A stretch of 64,000 nt of DNA from Eucalyptus grandis. Taxonomy: Eukaryota; Streptophyta; Magnoliopsida; Myrtales; Myrtaceae. Below the pieces are notes generated by a model. That model saw nothing but the letters and a program-made list of their open reading frames with translations. It was not told where the DNA came from and searched no databases. The translations under genes and the position numbers were made by a program. Of the stretch, positions 48,699-60,309 are shown one piece after another (the stretch's first letter is position 1; every line of letters starts with the position of its first letter). The stretch covers positions 44,834,196-44,898,195 of the forward strand of contig NC_052618.1 of the NCBI RefSeq assembly GCF_016545825.1. The letters are read 5' to 3'.

Positions 48699-51640
48699 TT
48701 ATAAATATGCATGACTTTGCAGGTATATTCTATATTATTTTGGTACATGTCGCCCACTTTCTTCCGAATTGAACACTTTGCTCAACTTTTTAGTTTGATA
48801 TGGGTTAGTGGCCACGTGATTAATAAATTAGAATTATACAACAAGCGATCTTCGATCATTATCGTTGATTTCTTATTTTGACAATAATTATGAAGGATTC
48901 TTCATCAGATGTGACATGTTCCTTATTTTAAAATACCTTCATCGACGCCACATCCATAGAAACAAAGGGTCTTAGTCAATATATGTCAGCATAATAAGAT
49001 TTACGTGCATTGATGAAACTAGTCAAGGCAAAAAGTCGAATTAAATATATGAAAATTTAAATGAATAGATAAGATCAATTGGGCTTTTTTAGGTTGTTTT
49101 ATTAAATTGAGAGGCTATATTATTCATCACAAGCGGACGACAGATTCCAATTTGTCCTCAATTAAATATACACGAATTACAAACACCGGTACATTATTGG
49201 GTCTCGTCAAATTTATTTTTATTCCATGCTTAATATATTTTCCCCCTTTTTTTATATATATGCTGACTAGATAATTCACGTGCGTTAAGCAAGCCAATGC
49301 ATCTTCCAGCCACGAAGCTGTTGCGGTAGTAAAATAATTTATTCTCTTGTGAAAATTGAGGAATATGAAAATAAATAAATAAATAAATGTTTAAAGCTGT
49401 ACCGGAGAGGGTAAGTAAGCACGTGCGAACCGCCTTTAATTTTCGACCACACTTTCACGTGTGGACGTGGTCCCCTCCTGCTACCCGATATATCGTCAAT
49501 TTCTCGCTTCCAATTTCTGCGACGAGAATGACGATATTTTGCGCTTTTTTCCCTTCGGACTGTTTTTGGAACTCTTCTTCTTTTGTTTCTTTTGTAATTT
49601 CGTGAGCTTAAAATGCACTAAAGCAGCTTAGATAATGTGTTGATTAATTGCATAGAACACCACACTACGTTAATAATTATTCATAAGTTACACCCGAAAT
49701 GAAACTCGGCATTATTCCGAATTTGTAAAGGAAGCCTAGTTTGTATATAATTTGATAAGAGGGACAATCGTAGTTTTGATCAAATCCCGAAATCAATAAG
49801 ACCAAACCAACCGTTTCTTAAGGATTCCCATAGGAAATAGGTCTGGTGTTCTGTTCCCAAAATTGGGAACTGACAATAGCTAGTTTAGTTTTTGGTTCTG
49901 CACAAAGAACTGACTAATCAGACCAGATTGGCCTGCCTTATTCTTGTTAAAAAAAAATTCCTTTTATTATGGTCGTTTATTGATTTTTAAGTGGAGCCCA
50001 TGATATGTTCTGACACTTCTACGCTTCAATGATTAAATTTTGCCGGGGAGAATTAAGGAACGGATGGCATATACTATAGTTCCATCTCCATCTTATATTA
50101 GCAGAGCAATTTCGGATTGGTGTGTGCATTTAGGCGATCATTGCATAACAGCATATGCTAATTTGTACGTTTCCGAGTCCATCACTCAAAAGTCAATGCA
50201 TGTATTATGAAAAATAGAAAAGAAGAATAGCCAATCCAATTCTCACACTGAAACTGATCTCTCCTAATCAATAAAACATATAAAAAATTATCAGGTTATA
50301 GATATGGTTTCATAGTTTGGTTCGGTTTCGAAAATATTAAATAAAACGAACCATGAAAACTGATTTGGTTTGATCTATGAACCATTTTTTCGAAATAGAA
50401 CTATTAAACTGAATCAAAACACAAAAACAAAATGACTCGTTTGTATGTGAGCCATTCAAATCGATGGAATCCACAAAGTCCATCAAATTTAACAATATGG
50501 TGGATGCATGCAATTCATCAAGTTTATGAGGATTCATTTGTCATTGAAGAAATAGGAGATGATTAATTTTGGTGGGAATTGATGGTATGAAAGTCGAGCG
50601 TCTTAAATGGTATGACTAATGTCATTGTGAATTTTTTTTTTTTAAATACTTACAAAATTTTCATTCTTTAAACTAAGGCCCAACAACTCTTGTTGACTAT
50701 TGGGTGAGGTGACGTGGCCTATACTTAAATCTAGGCAAGGACATCACGACCCTCATTCACAGTTAGGCAAGGACTCACGGCTCTCCCCGGTCACATGCAA
50801 GGGCCCAAATCTAAGCGAGAGCTACATGCCTTGCGCAATGGTCGACGTCCCTCTGCCAACCCTTAACAATAAATAAAATAAAAAATAAATTAAAGAAAAG
50901 GAAAAAAATGAATAAAAAATTAGAAATTTCATAATAATTAAAAATACTGAAAAAAAATTCACATGAGCATCATCCATTTCATGTGAAAAGGCTAGTGTTT
51001 ATATCATCAATTTCAAATTAAAATTGATCGAATAAACTATATTGACTAATTTAATTTACATGAGTACAATAATTTGGGAACTTTTTTTACGCTCTTTTCC
51101 GAAATTAGCAAAGGCAGCATTTCTCATTTATTCCAAGCTTCAATCATATGTCATTGACAAGTGAGAAGGGACCACGATGGACTAGTCAGGAACGCATTTC
51201 TCTGTGATTTGATATTTGAGATGTGCGTTGTGCCACATGTGGCGTGTCTCTTTAGTCAAATATGTCGGGCAATTTGCAAGAAAAATACGTACGTGCCCAC
51301 ATGTTACATCAATAGGGAAATGCCTTAGTTGGGACCAACATGAATCGACTCAATAATGATTGAGTCTAGTATTCGCTAATGCACTGCTCATTTGGCACAA
51401 CCAAGAATTCACTATTGGAAAATTTAAGTTCTGAATTTTAAGGGCAGATAATTGTAAGTATCAAAAATAGAATAAAAAAAGCTATTTGATGATAATTGAA
51501 TTGTTGATTTTTGAGTATTTTAAGCTCTTATCAAACATAGAGAAATCGCCATTATCAATAGAATTTATCAATGCAGTCATGGAGTCCCAGATTTTTAATT
51601 TTTAGTAAATAATTGAGTTTTCAAGATGACCTGTCACTAC
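48699..51640. other. Intergenic, end of duplicated segment
   Basis: Matches 28639-31591. AAAT microsatellite near 49370-49388 is shorter than in copy A. No gene recognised. Confidence 0.55.
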
Positions 51641-52640
51641 TCATATATTTTTAGTGGAATGCATGTAAATGAACACTGAATTTCAATGTATCAAATTTTC
51701 CTAGAGATTCATCAATTGAAGATAACTTGAAAAAAAATTGTTACCTTCTCAGCATCTATTTTTATTTCAAAATGAAAGTCACTAACAATTTGAACATGAA
51801 GTATGTATTTTGAAACAGTAAAACAATTCACAATGATTTTATATTGCCATCTAAAGGAAAACGAGTTTCGTTGGAGAGTGTTACATAGGTCGATTCGATC
51901 GCTGCTTGAAGGAATTTTGTGTAATTGTATGGTGTCTTTTGTAACAATAATTCACCATGATTTTACATTCTTGCTCAAAGAAAAACAAGTTTCGTTTGAG
52001 GGTGTTTAGTAGACCGACTCAATCGGGAATTTTTTTTTTATAGTTAATCTTACTTTATTTCTATTTTAACTCTCACTTTCAGAATTTTGCTCTATCTTAT
52101 TGATTTGAAATTAAATTGTTTTCATCCCGACCTCCTGACAAGTAGGGATTCGAACTCTTTACCTCTTCCTTTTATGTTGAATGGATGATTACTGATCTAA
52201 ACTTTAGTGGTCGACTCGGTCAGGGTTTCAAGCCGAAAAGTTTCGGACAAAAACAATTCTGCCAAAATACAAGAAATGCCACGTCAGCGTCGCGTGTTCT
52301 TCACCCTCAAAAGCACGAGCCAGATCTCATGAACTTACGCACGATCGCGAGAGCTCCGCCCGTGACGATTTTAGCTTTTTATCCGCCCCGATGAGAGATT
52401 TTTCCTCACATGTCTCAAAACCATTTTCTCGCCCCCACCCCGCCCGCCCGCGCCGAGAAATCGGCGATCCGAACGAGAGAGACCCGCGCGGGGCGCCGAT
52501 TAAATCGGCCCACGCGGTGACACGCGGCGGCCTCGCAGCGCGCGCGGGGGGGCGCTCCCGCTCCCGCTCCCGCACATGTGCGGCCTCCCGGCCGACAACC
52601 GGGGCGCGTGCCATTTCGCAATGTGGTGAAATTAATTGGG
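51641..52640. other. Intergenic to JAZ promoter
   Basis: AT-rich up to about 52250, then GC rises sharply. From 52430 the sequence is a CpG-rich promoter-like region. No gene recognised; open frames on both strands there follow base composition. Confidence 0.55.
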
Positions 52641-52645
52641 CGGCG

Positions 52646-52651
52646 CACGTG
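52646..52651. promoter_or_regulatory. G-box upstream of JAZ gene 1
   Basis: CACGTG about 455 bp before the ATG, core GCACGTGGC. Confidence 0.55.
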
Positions 52652-52794
52652 GCCGCACCACCGGCCCACCCGGTCATCCCCGACCGGCCCCACCGGTAGT
52701 CCCCCTCCCCCTCGCGAGTCGAAGGAGATCGCGGCCGACCACCTGTCCCCTCCGCGTGGGACTCGACGGTCCAGATCGCTCGGCCCGTTAAGCT

Positions 52795-52800
52795 CACGTG
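52795..52800. promoter_or_regulatory. G-box upstream of JAZ gene 1, proximal
   Basis: CACGTG about 304 bp before the ATG, context CTCACGTGGG. MYC2-type bHLH factors bind G-boxes and are known to activate JAZ genes in a feedback loop; binding here is inferred. Confidence 0.55.
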
Positions 52801-53103
52801 GGAATGCGACTGGATTTCCTGTGCCTCCTCTCCCCTTTCGTTCTCTCTCTCTCTTTTTCTCCCTGTTGAAAAACGGAGCAGCTCTGGCGAGTTTCCTTTT
52901 GCTCTGCCTTTCTCCTTTCCCTCTTTCTTCTCGCTCGGGAAGTTGAGGAATTCGCCTCGATTTCGGGTCGGGGTTTCTCGGGTTCCTCGGGTTTCGAGAT
53001 TTCGGAGGTGGGTTCTCGTCCGAATCTGGTGGGTGGGGGCTTGGTCGGTGGGCGAGAGGTTGGTGCGCGGTTGGGGGCCAGCCGTGACCCGCGCGCGAGA
53101 GAG

Positions 53104-56100
53104 ATGGAGAGAGACTTCTTGGGTCTGAGCTCGAGAGAAACGTTGAGCGTCGTGAAGGAAGAGGCTGGCAGGGAGGCCTGCGGAGACTCATCCGGTTCGT
53201 CGTCCCTTCCCCTTTCGTCTCCGACGATTCTTCTCCATACGTTCTTTTCTTTGGCTAATTGAGTCAAACTTCCCAGATGTTGATTTCCTGTTTTGAATTT
53301 TTTTTTGGTCCCGAAATGAGTTTGAATTCCGCTCGCACGGCTTGGACTTGAGGGCAATTTGCATGTTTTTTTTGGGTCCTTCAGATTAAGATGCATGATG
53401 CAGGGGGAAAAAGAGATGGGTGGAGAATTGGATGTTTTGCTTTAATTGTCGAGTTGTTCGTTTACGTCGATGGTTCAGATGTGTTGTTCGGGGCCGAGTT
53501 GTTCAGATAAAGATTGATGGTAAATGCGATAAATGTTGGCTTTCTGGTTATAATTTTCCATTTTTGGTATATATGGGTGAGTTCTTTGAGTGGCAGTTCC
53601 ATAAATAGCGAATCCTTTATTCGCGCGTTCCCTGTGGTTGTGAGGAGAGAACTTTCACCCTTTAGGCTTCCCAGCTTGAATTTCGATCTTTTTGGTAATT
53701 TTCATGGGCATGGGTTCGATTCACCACGTGGAGTGAGCTTATCTCCTGATTTTCTGTAATTTTCTTTCTGGGAAAGCCAGATCCAGAAAGCTTCAGTGTG
53801 TTTTTATGGTTTTTTTCCTTTTTTTTTTGGTGGAAGTATTTGCTAGGTAGTTCTGTTGAGAGTATATGCCAGTGTTCTGTCAATCCAGCAGCTGATAGAA
53901 AGAACCAAGATATTGCTCAGTCCATTTATGGTTCACTCAGTTCATTTTATCATGAAAAAAGGATAGTTCTAGCTTACTGCGCATGACTTATATTGGAGTT
54001 CGTAGTCTTGTGGTCGGTCTGGAAGTTCATTTCTGGTGACCATTAGAACCATATATTAAACACATGATACAAGTCTTGGTCATGCGTGAGTAGATTTCAA
54101 TGAGCTCAAATTAGCGTTTCTAGCACTAAAGCTCACATGCATGGTTTCTAATCAGGTCTTGTACATTAGAACCATCATATGATGCATAATCAAAGGTAAT
54201 TCACATTGGGAAACACGTGATACAAGTCTTGGCCATGTGTGAGCAAATTATGGGCTCAAATCAATTCAAGAGGCTCAAATTAGAGGTTCTAGTCAGCCAG
54301 GATGCTCCTTTTGAAAGCATTTTTTCTTTTATTTTTGAGGGAATATTTGCATGGACATATTTGTAGTTCGTGAGAATGGAGTGGCGCGACTTAATGATTT
54401 TGGGGATTGAAGTTGATGAGCAATATGGCTTTCTTGCAATCTGTTCTGTAGGATTGAACAATGGTTCATCAGGAATGCGATGGCCATTCTTGAACAAGGT
54501 CTCTGCAGTTCCTCATCTGATGTCCGTTAAGGCTGCTCAGGATGAAAAGACCAAAAAGGTCAGCGAACCGATTGTCTCTTCTGGATCAACGCACATCCCA
54601 GTTGCAGATGTGTATGATTCGAGTCGAAGACGTACTGTTGTCGAAGTACAGGTATTCTAGTCTCCTTTCTCATACTCTTATAGGTGTGAATTCTGTTTTG
54701 TGAGTATTATGCTGACACCACATCCAGAAAGGTGTCATCTCAGTGTTTTTGGTTAGTTTAACTTGTAGATACTGGTTATCTCAGCTGTTTATTTATATAG
54801 CTTTTGGTTTTTTTGGTTGATTTGAATGGCCTTTTAGTTTTTTCAGCCAGAAAGTTGAATAGTTGGAAACATGGAACTCTTTTGCTATTTTTTTCTGTAA
54901 CTGTTGCAATCAATTTTGCCAAAATCAAACTCTCTTTTAGAACTTCTGTTCAGATGGTCCTTCTGCCATGTGACTTTCGACTAATGGCTCGTACACTTTT
55001 TCTTTCAAACTAGAGTTCCTTCAATCGTCACAGACAAGGTGGCTCACAGTTTCCGCTGACATCTTATCCTCAACAAACTCATCCCCGGGATGCGAGGGCA
55101 CTTCCCCTCTCAAATCAGGGAATTCCCACCTTAATAGGTGAGCCTTTCTTCAAGACTCACTTCACTGCCACTGGACAGGCTGTACCAGGTGGTATGATCA
55201 CGCAAAAGCTACCAGGAGGTGTTCTTGTTTCTGCCCCAAATTCAGACCACCTTACCACTGCTTCAACAATGGGAACCGCTGAACCATGGTAACTGTCTTT
55301 GTGCTTAATAATCTCCTTGTTTTTAGCCTTCCACTTTTGCTCTAGATTTCCAGGGTCCTGAATCAGATTTTCATTTGATATTGAAGACTATGAAATCTTT
55401 AAGATTCTGCGATGTTTATAAATTAAAATGTTTTTCTTATAAAAGTGGGGAAGCAAAAGGTCCTTTTTTGGGGGCTGAAAGATACCAGAATTGATCTGGA
55501 TTGAAAGACTGGTATACTTTTTTGAAACCATTGAAGCATCTTAATGAGATGGATCTGGATGGACCTCCAAAGAATGGGGCCTTTGGATGTGTTTCCTTTT
55601 CTTTGGAAAGTGGTCTTCCTTTTTCCAGCTAGGCACTCATGATTTTTTTAACCATGTAACAAGTATTCTTTTGGATTTAGGAGTTGAAACATGCTTGGAA
55701 TTATATGCCTCTCATTGGCAATATCTTTTGCAGGAAAACTATCAAGCCTACTGTGCCTCCTTCTCAATTGACCATTTTCTACGCGGGTACTGTAAATGTT
55801 TATGATGATATCTCACCTGAAAAGGTGCTTTCTCTATCTTTTCTCTTGATTTCTCTACTCTTACCCTTAAGATAAGAAGCTTGATTTAGCTAAGTTGTGC
55901 GTGTGATGTGTAGGCCCAAGCAATCATGCTCCTTGCCAAGAATGGGGCTTCAATGGCTTCTAAGACGTCACAGGCAAAATGCTTTGTTCAAGTGCCTACC
56001 ACAGCCAACATGGCTGGGGATCACGTAGATCTGAACCAGCCTACTACGCAACCCTTCTCTAGCCTCTCGAGTCCATTATCAGTATCATCACATCCAGCTC

Positions 56101-56885
56101 CTCAATCACGGGGTGGACCAACTGGCAGGGATGAATCAAAGGAAGGAAATGCTAAAGGAGTTGGCACTCCAAGCAAATTGGACGCCCCAAAGATGGTCAG
56201 TGTCATGGGATCTATTGCCGCAACGACCATGGTCCCATCGGGTAGGATTCTGATTCAAGGATTGTTTTATCTTTATTCTCTCTCTGCTTTATGAAACTCT
56301 CTTTCCATTTGGACGCTTGTTATTTCTTTCCAAGTCCTTTGCTCTTTTCCTGTTCTATCCGATGATCTTGCAAGGTGAATGTCTAAACTTTACTGATTCA
56401 TGACACTTCATTATTTTTGTGTAGTGTTGGCTAGTAGAATGTCCTTGACAAAACTGTACTCTTAAGTGGAATTCAATTTTTCATGCAGCCATCCCACAGG
56501 CTAGGAAAGCATCCTTAGCTCGGTTTTTGGAGAAGCGCAAAGAAAGGTCGGGAACTTTATTAGTTTGAGTATATTACTTCATAGCATGGCCGAAGCTAAG
56601 GCTTTAGACAAGCCAATGCCGAATCCGAGACTCAAAAGATACTCTGCTCGGTTTGGCAGAATGATATTCTGTGACTTCTGGCTTTGGCTACGTTTGACTT
56701 GTCTCATTTGATTTTTTTGGGAAATGAAAGACGACGAAAGTGACCCTTGATTTCTGTGTAATCGTAGGGTGATGAGCGTGGCACCTTACAACCTCAGCAA
56801 GAACTCTCCAGAGCATGCCACCTCGCACTCAACCGTTATTGATCGCTCTCCAGCTCTTGCGATGGACAACGGGAGTCCTCTCTGA
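53104..56885 (+). CDS. JAZ repressor, JAZ3/JAZ4 type (TIFY6), gene 1
   Basis: Seven exons: 53104-53194, 54452-54651, 55014-55288, 55734-55824, 55914-56241, 56489-56546, 56768-56885. All introns are GT-AG and the phases join to a 386-residue open frame. The protein is a nuclear co-repressor of jasmonate signalling: the TIFY motif (TIFYAGTVNVYDD, about 209-221) binds NINJA and other JAZ proteins, and the Jas motif (SLARFLEKRKER.....PY) binds MYC factors and, with JA-Ile, the receptor COI1. The N-terminus MERDFLGL and the exon 2 motif VADVYDS place it with JAZ3/JAZ4. The degron part reads AIPQARKASL. The last intron falls inside the Jas motif (after KER). G-boxes lie upstream, and a second JAZ gene follows in tandem. 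Confidence 0.93.
54058..54297. repeat. Short direct repeat in intron 1 of JAZ gene 1
   Basis: AAACACATGATACAAGTCTT near 54058 recurs as AAACACGTGATACAAGTCTT near 54211, each followed by similar TTGGNCATG and GCTCAAATTAG sequence. Spacing is about 153 bp. The second copy contains a G-box (54214-54219). Confidence 0.7.
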
Positions 56886-58213
56886 TATATAAGTATATAT
56901 AAGCCTTTAGGATTTTGGTTTACCTGTATGAATTGGATGATTTGGACATAGTCTGTTCTGTGATGTTCTGTTTTTTTCTTCTTCTTGTTTCTTATTCTAT
57001 TAACTGGACTTCGTGTTGCAAGTTAATCATGTTTCCTTATGTAACCAACGAATAGTTGATTCAATTTTGGAATGAAAAACCTGGATGCTTGCTTCGACTA
57101 ACGAATGCTGAAAATATAGTAAGCTTGTGAAAGGCTTGAGATCTTTCTTGTCTCTGCAGAAGCAGCTTAACTTCTGATTTGATGTTCTTTTTTCCGGCCC
57201 ATTTTCACAAAGATGAACATTCACTCGAAAGCTTTATTGGGTCTTTAACAAAGTGTAGCATTCACTAATATCTAGTTAGACTTTGAGGTTAATGACATCG
57301 TTGGACATTAAAAGGGTTTGTCTCATGGCAACTGCTTCACAGGCGCATGACATGAGTGGAGATTCGGGACGGTGGACCAACACGTGTTTCGTTCTCATCT
57401 CTACCATCATTGTGTGGATGCCTTGTTTGTCGTGTCCGATGTTTTCTCCTCCACAGGATTTCTTTTTCTTTGAGATTCCTTTGGCAAGATCTTCTGGCAT
57501 ATTTTCAGTGGGCTTCATATTCTCACGAGAATTGTCCTCATGAATCATTATCACCGGAAGGTGTCGGTAAATGAACTGATCTGATATTACCTCTGTTTTG
57601 TCAAAAGTGGCCAGACAGAATCCTGATTTTTTCAGTATGGATGTGAGCTTCTTGATGGGTGCGCGCACACCATCACGTCCTAGCAATTACAAGTGAAAAG
57701 TGCACAACAACAACCTTGCAAGATATTTTATACTCCTTAAAACAACAGAAATAAAACGCTGGAAAACCTTGAAATTCTCTCATTTGAATCTCAAGAATGG
57801 AGGTGATGCGTGATGGGGTGAGTAATTCAAGAACAAAAATTTTCGACCTTCTCTCTTGATTAGAAAATAATCCTTTTGAAACTTCATCAATTGGTTATAT
57901 AAGACATCTAAAATGGCCTCTCATTGATAGCTATCGATATACTACAAAGTATCGATAAATAATTAACATTATTCATTCAAAATAATCTATAGCACATAAT
58001 GCTCAACGTCTTTATTGGCTTGAATAAACATCGATGGTTCTGAGTTGGTCGATGGAGTTACGTTGAATGCTCCCGTATCAAGAAGAGATGTCATTACTTA
58101 CAAAAGAGGAGTGGAGCAAAGGATTGTTGCAACATGGATGAGTCTCGGGCGTTGGAGAGCGATTTCTAGTCTACATACTAGAAAAAGCTAGCCTTTTTGA
58201 ATTGGCCATATAC
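56886..58213. other. 3' UTR and spacer between JAZ genes
   Basis: Presumed 3' UTR of JAZ gene 1, then spacer. A 136-residue minus-strand open frame at 57276-57686 is not recognised; it has no domain and is only noted. The remainder is AT-rich. Confidence 0.5.
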
Positions 58214-59384
58214 GGGAGAATTACCAAAAAAAGTCCTAAACCTATTGCACATGTCTTGCCAATTCAGTCTAAACTTTTTTTTTTTGGCTAATTTAGTCCT
58301 AAACCTTTTATAATTGTGCCAATTCAGTCCTTCCGGTCAAAATTGGCCGGCCGGAACTGACGTGGACGCCGGCCGGAGACAGCTGGCCGGCGAACAATTT
58401 TTTAAATTTTTTTTCGAATTTTTTAATTTTTTTCGAATTTTTTTTCGAATTTTTATTTTATTTTTGACCTCCTCCTTCTTCCTCTGGCCGGCCGGCGCCG
58501 GCCAGAGGCGAGGGCCGGCGAGGCTGACCTCGCCGGCCACTGGCGAGGCTCGCCCCCGCCGGCCACTGGCGAAGGCGAGCCTCGCCCAGCGACGGCGAGG
58601 CCGCCGTCGCCCAGCCAAGGCGAGGCTCGGCCTCGCCCAGCCATGGCGAGGTCGAGCCTCGCCAGATCTGGCGACGGCGGCCTCGCCGTCGCTGGGCGAG
58701 GCTCGCCTTCGCCAGTGGCAGGCGAGGCGAGCCTCGCCAGATCTGGCGACGGCGGCCTCGCCGTCGCTGGGCGAGGCTCGCCTTCGCCAGTGGCAGGCGG
58801 GGCAAGCCTCGCCCAGCGACGGCGAGGCCGCCGTCGCCCAGCCATGGCGAGGTCGAGCCTCGCCAGATCTGGCGACGGCGGCCTCGCCCAGCGACGGCGA
58901 GGCCGCCGTCGCCCAGCCAAGGCGAGGCTCGGCCTCGCCCAGCCATGGCGAGGCGAGCCTCGCCAGATCTGGCGACGGCGGCCTCGCCGGCCACTAGCGA
59001 GGCCGTAACCAGATCTGGCGAGGCTCGCCTCGCCATGGCTGGGCGAGGCTCGCCTTCGCCAGTGGCCGGCGGGGGCGAGCCTCGCCAGTGGCCGGCGAGG
59101 TCAGCCTCGCCGGCCCTCGCCTCCGGCCGGCGCCGGCCGGCCAGAGGAAGAAGGAGGTAAAAAATCAAAAAAAAAAAATCGAAAAAAATTAAAAAATTCG
59201 AATTTTTTTAAAAAAAATTATTAAAAAATTGTTCGCCGGCCAGCTGTCTCCGGCCGGCGTCCACGTCAGCTCCGGCCGGCCAATTTTGGCCGGAAGACTG
59301 AATTGGCAATTATAGAGTTTAGATGGCCAAAAAAAAGTTTAGGAAAGTTTACAATCTGATAGGTTTAGGGATTTTGAATTCTCC
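58214..59384. mobile_element. Long foldback element with GC-rich repeat core
   Basis: Left end GGGAGAATTACCAAAAAAAG and inverted right end GGAGAATTCAAAATCCC match, and the arms are inverted copies over about 200 bp or more: CCTAAACCTAT, CAATTCAGTC, GGCCGGCCGGAACTGACGTGG and GCTGGCCGGCGAACAATTTTTTAA each have an inverse on the other side. AT-rich inner arms (TTCGAATTTTT) then flank a core at about 58490-59140 built of short GC repeats. A partial flank match ATATAC on both sides may be the target duplication. No transposase. MULE-type foldback is the best guess. Confidence 0.8.
58560..59110. repeat. Tandem and inverted GC-rich core repeats
   Basis: Units with GCCTCGCCAGATCTGGCGAC and GGCGGCCTCGCC occur several times (near 58655, 58730, 58857, 58957), mixed with inverse units such as GGCGAGGCTCGCC. 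AGATCTGGCG is itself near a palindrome. Long open frames in all frames here are made by the repeats and are not genes. Confidence 0.85.
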
Positions 59385-60309
59385 TTTCTATATACTTAAG
59401 CATCATAACTGGGTAATGATGCTACACACTCCATTTTCGTTTCTAACTCATCATTACATAATGTATAAATTGATGGGATCATTTGAGTAAAATGAAATGG
59501 AAACGATTTCTAGTGATTGGCAGAGGCCTTACGGCCATAAACAAATCCAAGAAATTCACGAGCCACTCAATCTGAAGCTCGGAATTACCTTCAAGCCACC
59601 GGTTCATCAATGGTCGAATCTCTTCAAAGTGTACCGGTCACACAACTCTCGCTGCTGCTCGATGGCACCTTTTGCATCACCTGCTTCAAAGAATTCACAC
59701 GTCGTTTTCTCACGCAAGTGGGTCGACTTTTTCTTTCTGTGGCCGCAAAGGCGTCGTCAAGGGAAGAGAGAAGATATCGTCTCCCGCTCACATCACGTCA
59801 CGTCTCCAAAAGAAAAACGTGCTCTCCATCCCCACCTTCTCCGTGCATGCGGGTTTGTTTCCAATGGGACAGCCCCCACGGATTCGTCGTCGTCCTCGTC
59901 AAATGTCGGACCAATCACATGGGCGCGTGTGACAGGTCGTTTTCCGTGCCATCTCACGTCAGTGGCCGGCTTGAACAAAAGAAAAATTTACTCCCCTTCG
60001 GTCAGTCGGTCAGCAGACCCTTCATCATTACAAACTTGTCCTGCGCTTCGAAGATCTTTGCCCTTTTTCACACTCAATCTAGGAATCATGTGGTCGAGCT
60101 CTGGTCGAGAAACAGGACATTCCTGTGAGTCCGTGACCCCACGCTTTTCTAGTACAAAGCCAAAGAGAATCTCTCTCTCTCTCTCTGGGTTTTTCAAGGT
60201 GAAGACTTTTATGGCCTTCAGTTTGAGAGCGGAGTGACTGGTTGCGGATTTCGGAGGTGGGTTTTGGCGGAATCCGTGTTTGGTGATGAGATTTTTGTGA
60301 AGCTGTAGA
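59385..60309. promoter_or_regulatory. Upstream region and presumed 5' UTR of JAZ gene 2
   Basis: Nearer the gene it is CT-rich (TCTCTCTCTCTCTCTGGG near 60171-60190). It shares GGATTTCGGAGGTGGGTT with the 5' UTR of JAZ gene 1 (near 52998 and 60245), so the duplication included the transcription start region. A 246-residue open frame (59497-60237) has no domain and is not called. Confidence 0.5.

Larger units (their letters stand above)
39786..51640 (+). repeat. Duplicated segment, copy B (carries PUX2)
   Basis: Same-orientation copy of 20764-31591. It continues without a break into unique sequence at 51641, where copy A meets the gap. It carries the extra 1,061-bp insertion at 46554-47614. 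Confidence 0.95.

Noticed and set aside
52415..53396. Long minus-strand frames of 258 and 200 residues opposite JAZ exon 1
   Set aside because: Shadow of the GC-rich promoter and exon 1; low-complexity proline, arginine and serine content.
57276..57686. 136-residue minus-strand frame as a gene between the JAZ genes
   Set aside because: No recognised domain, no splice context or promoter signs; kept only as a note.
58314..59168. Open frames of 227 and 236 residues on opposite strands
   Set aside because: They translate short GC repeats inside the foldback element; same repeats are open in several frames.
59497..60237. 246-residue open frame before JAZ gene 2
   Set aside because: Lies in the promoter and 5' UTR that is partly shared with gene 1, where no such frame exists; no domain.
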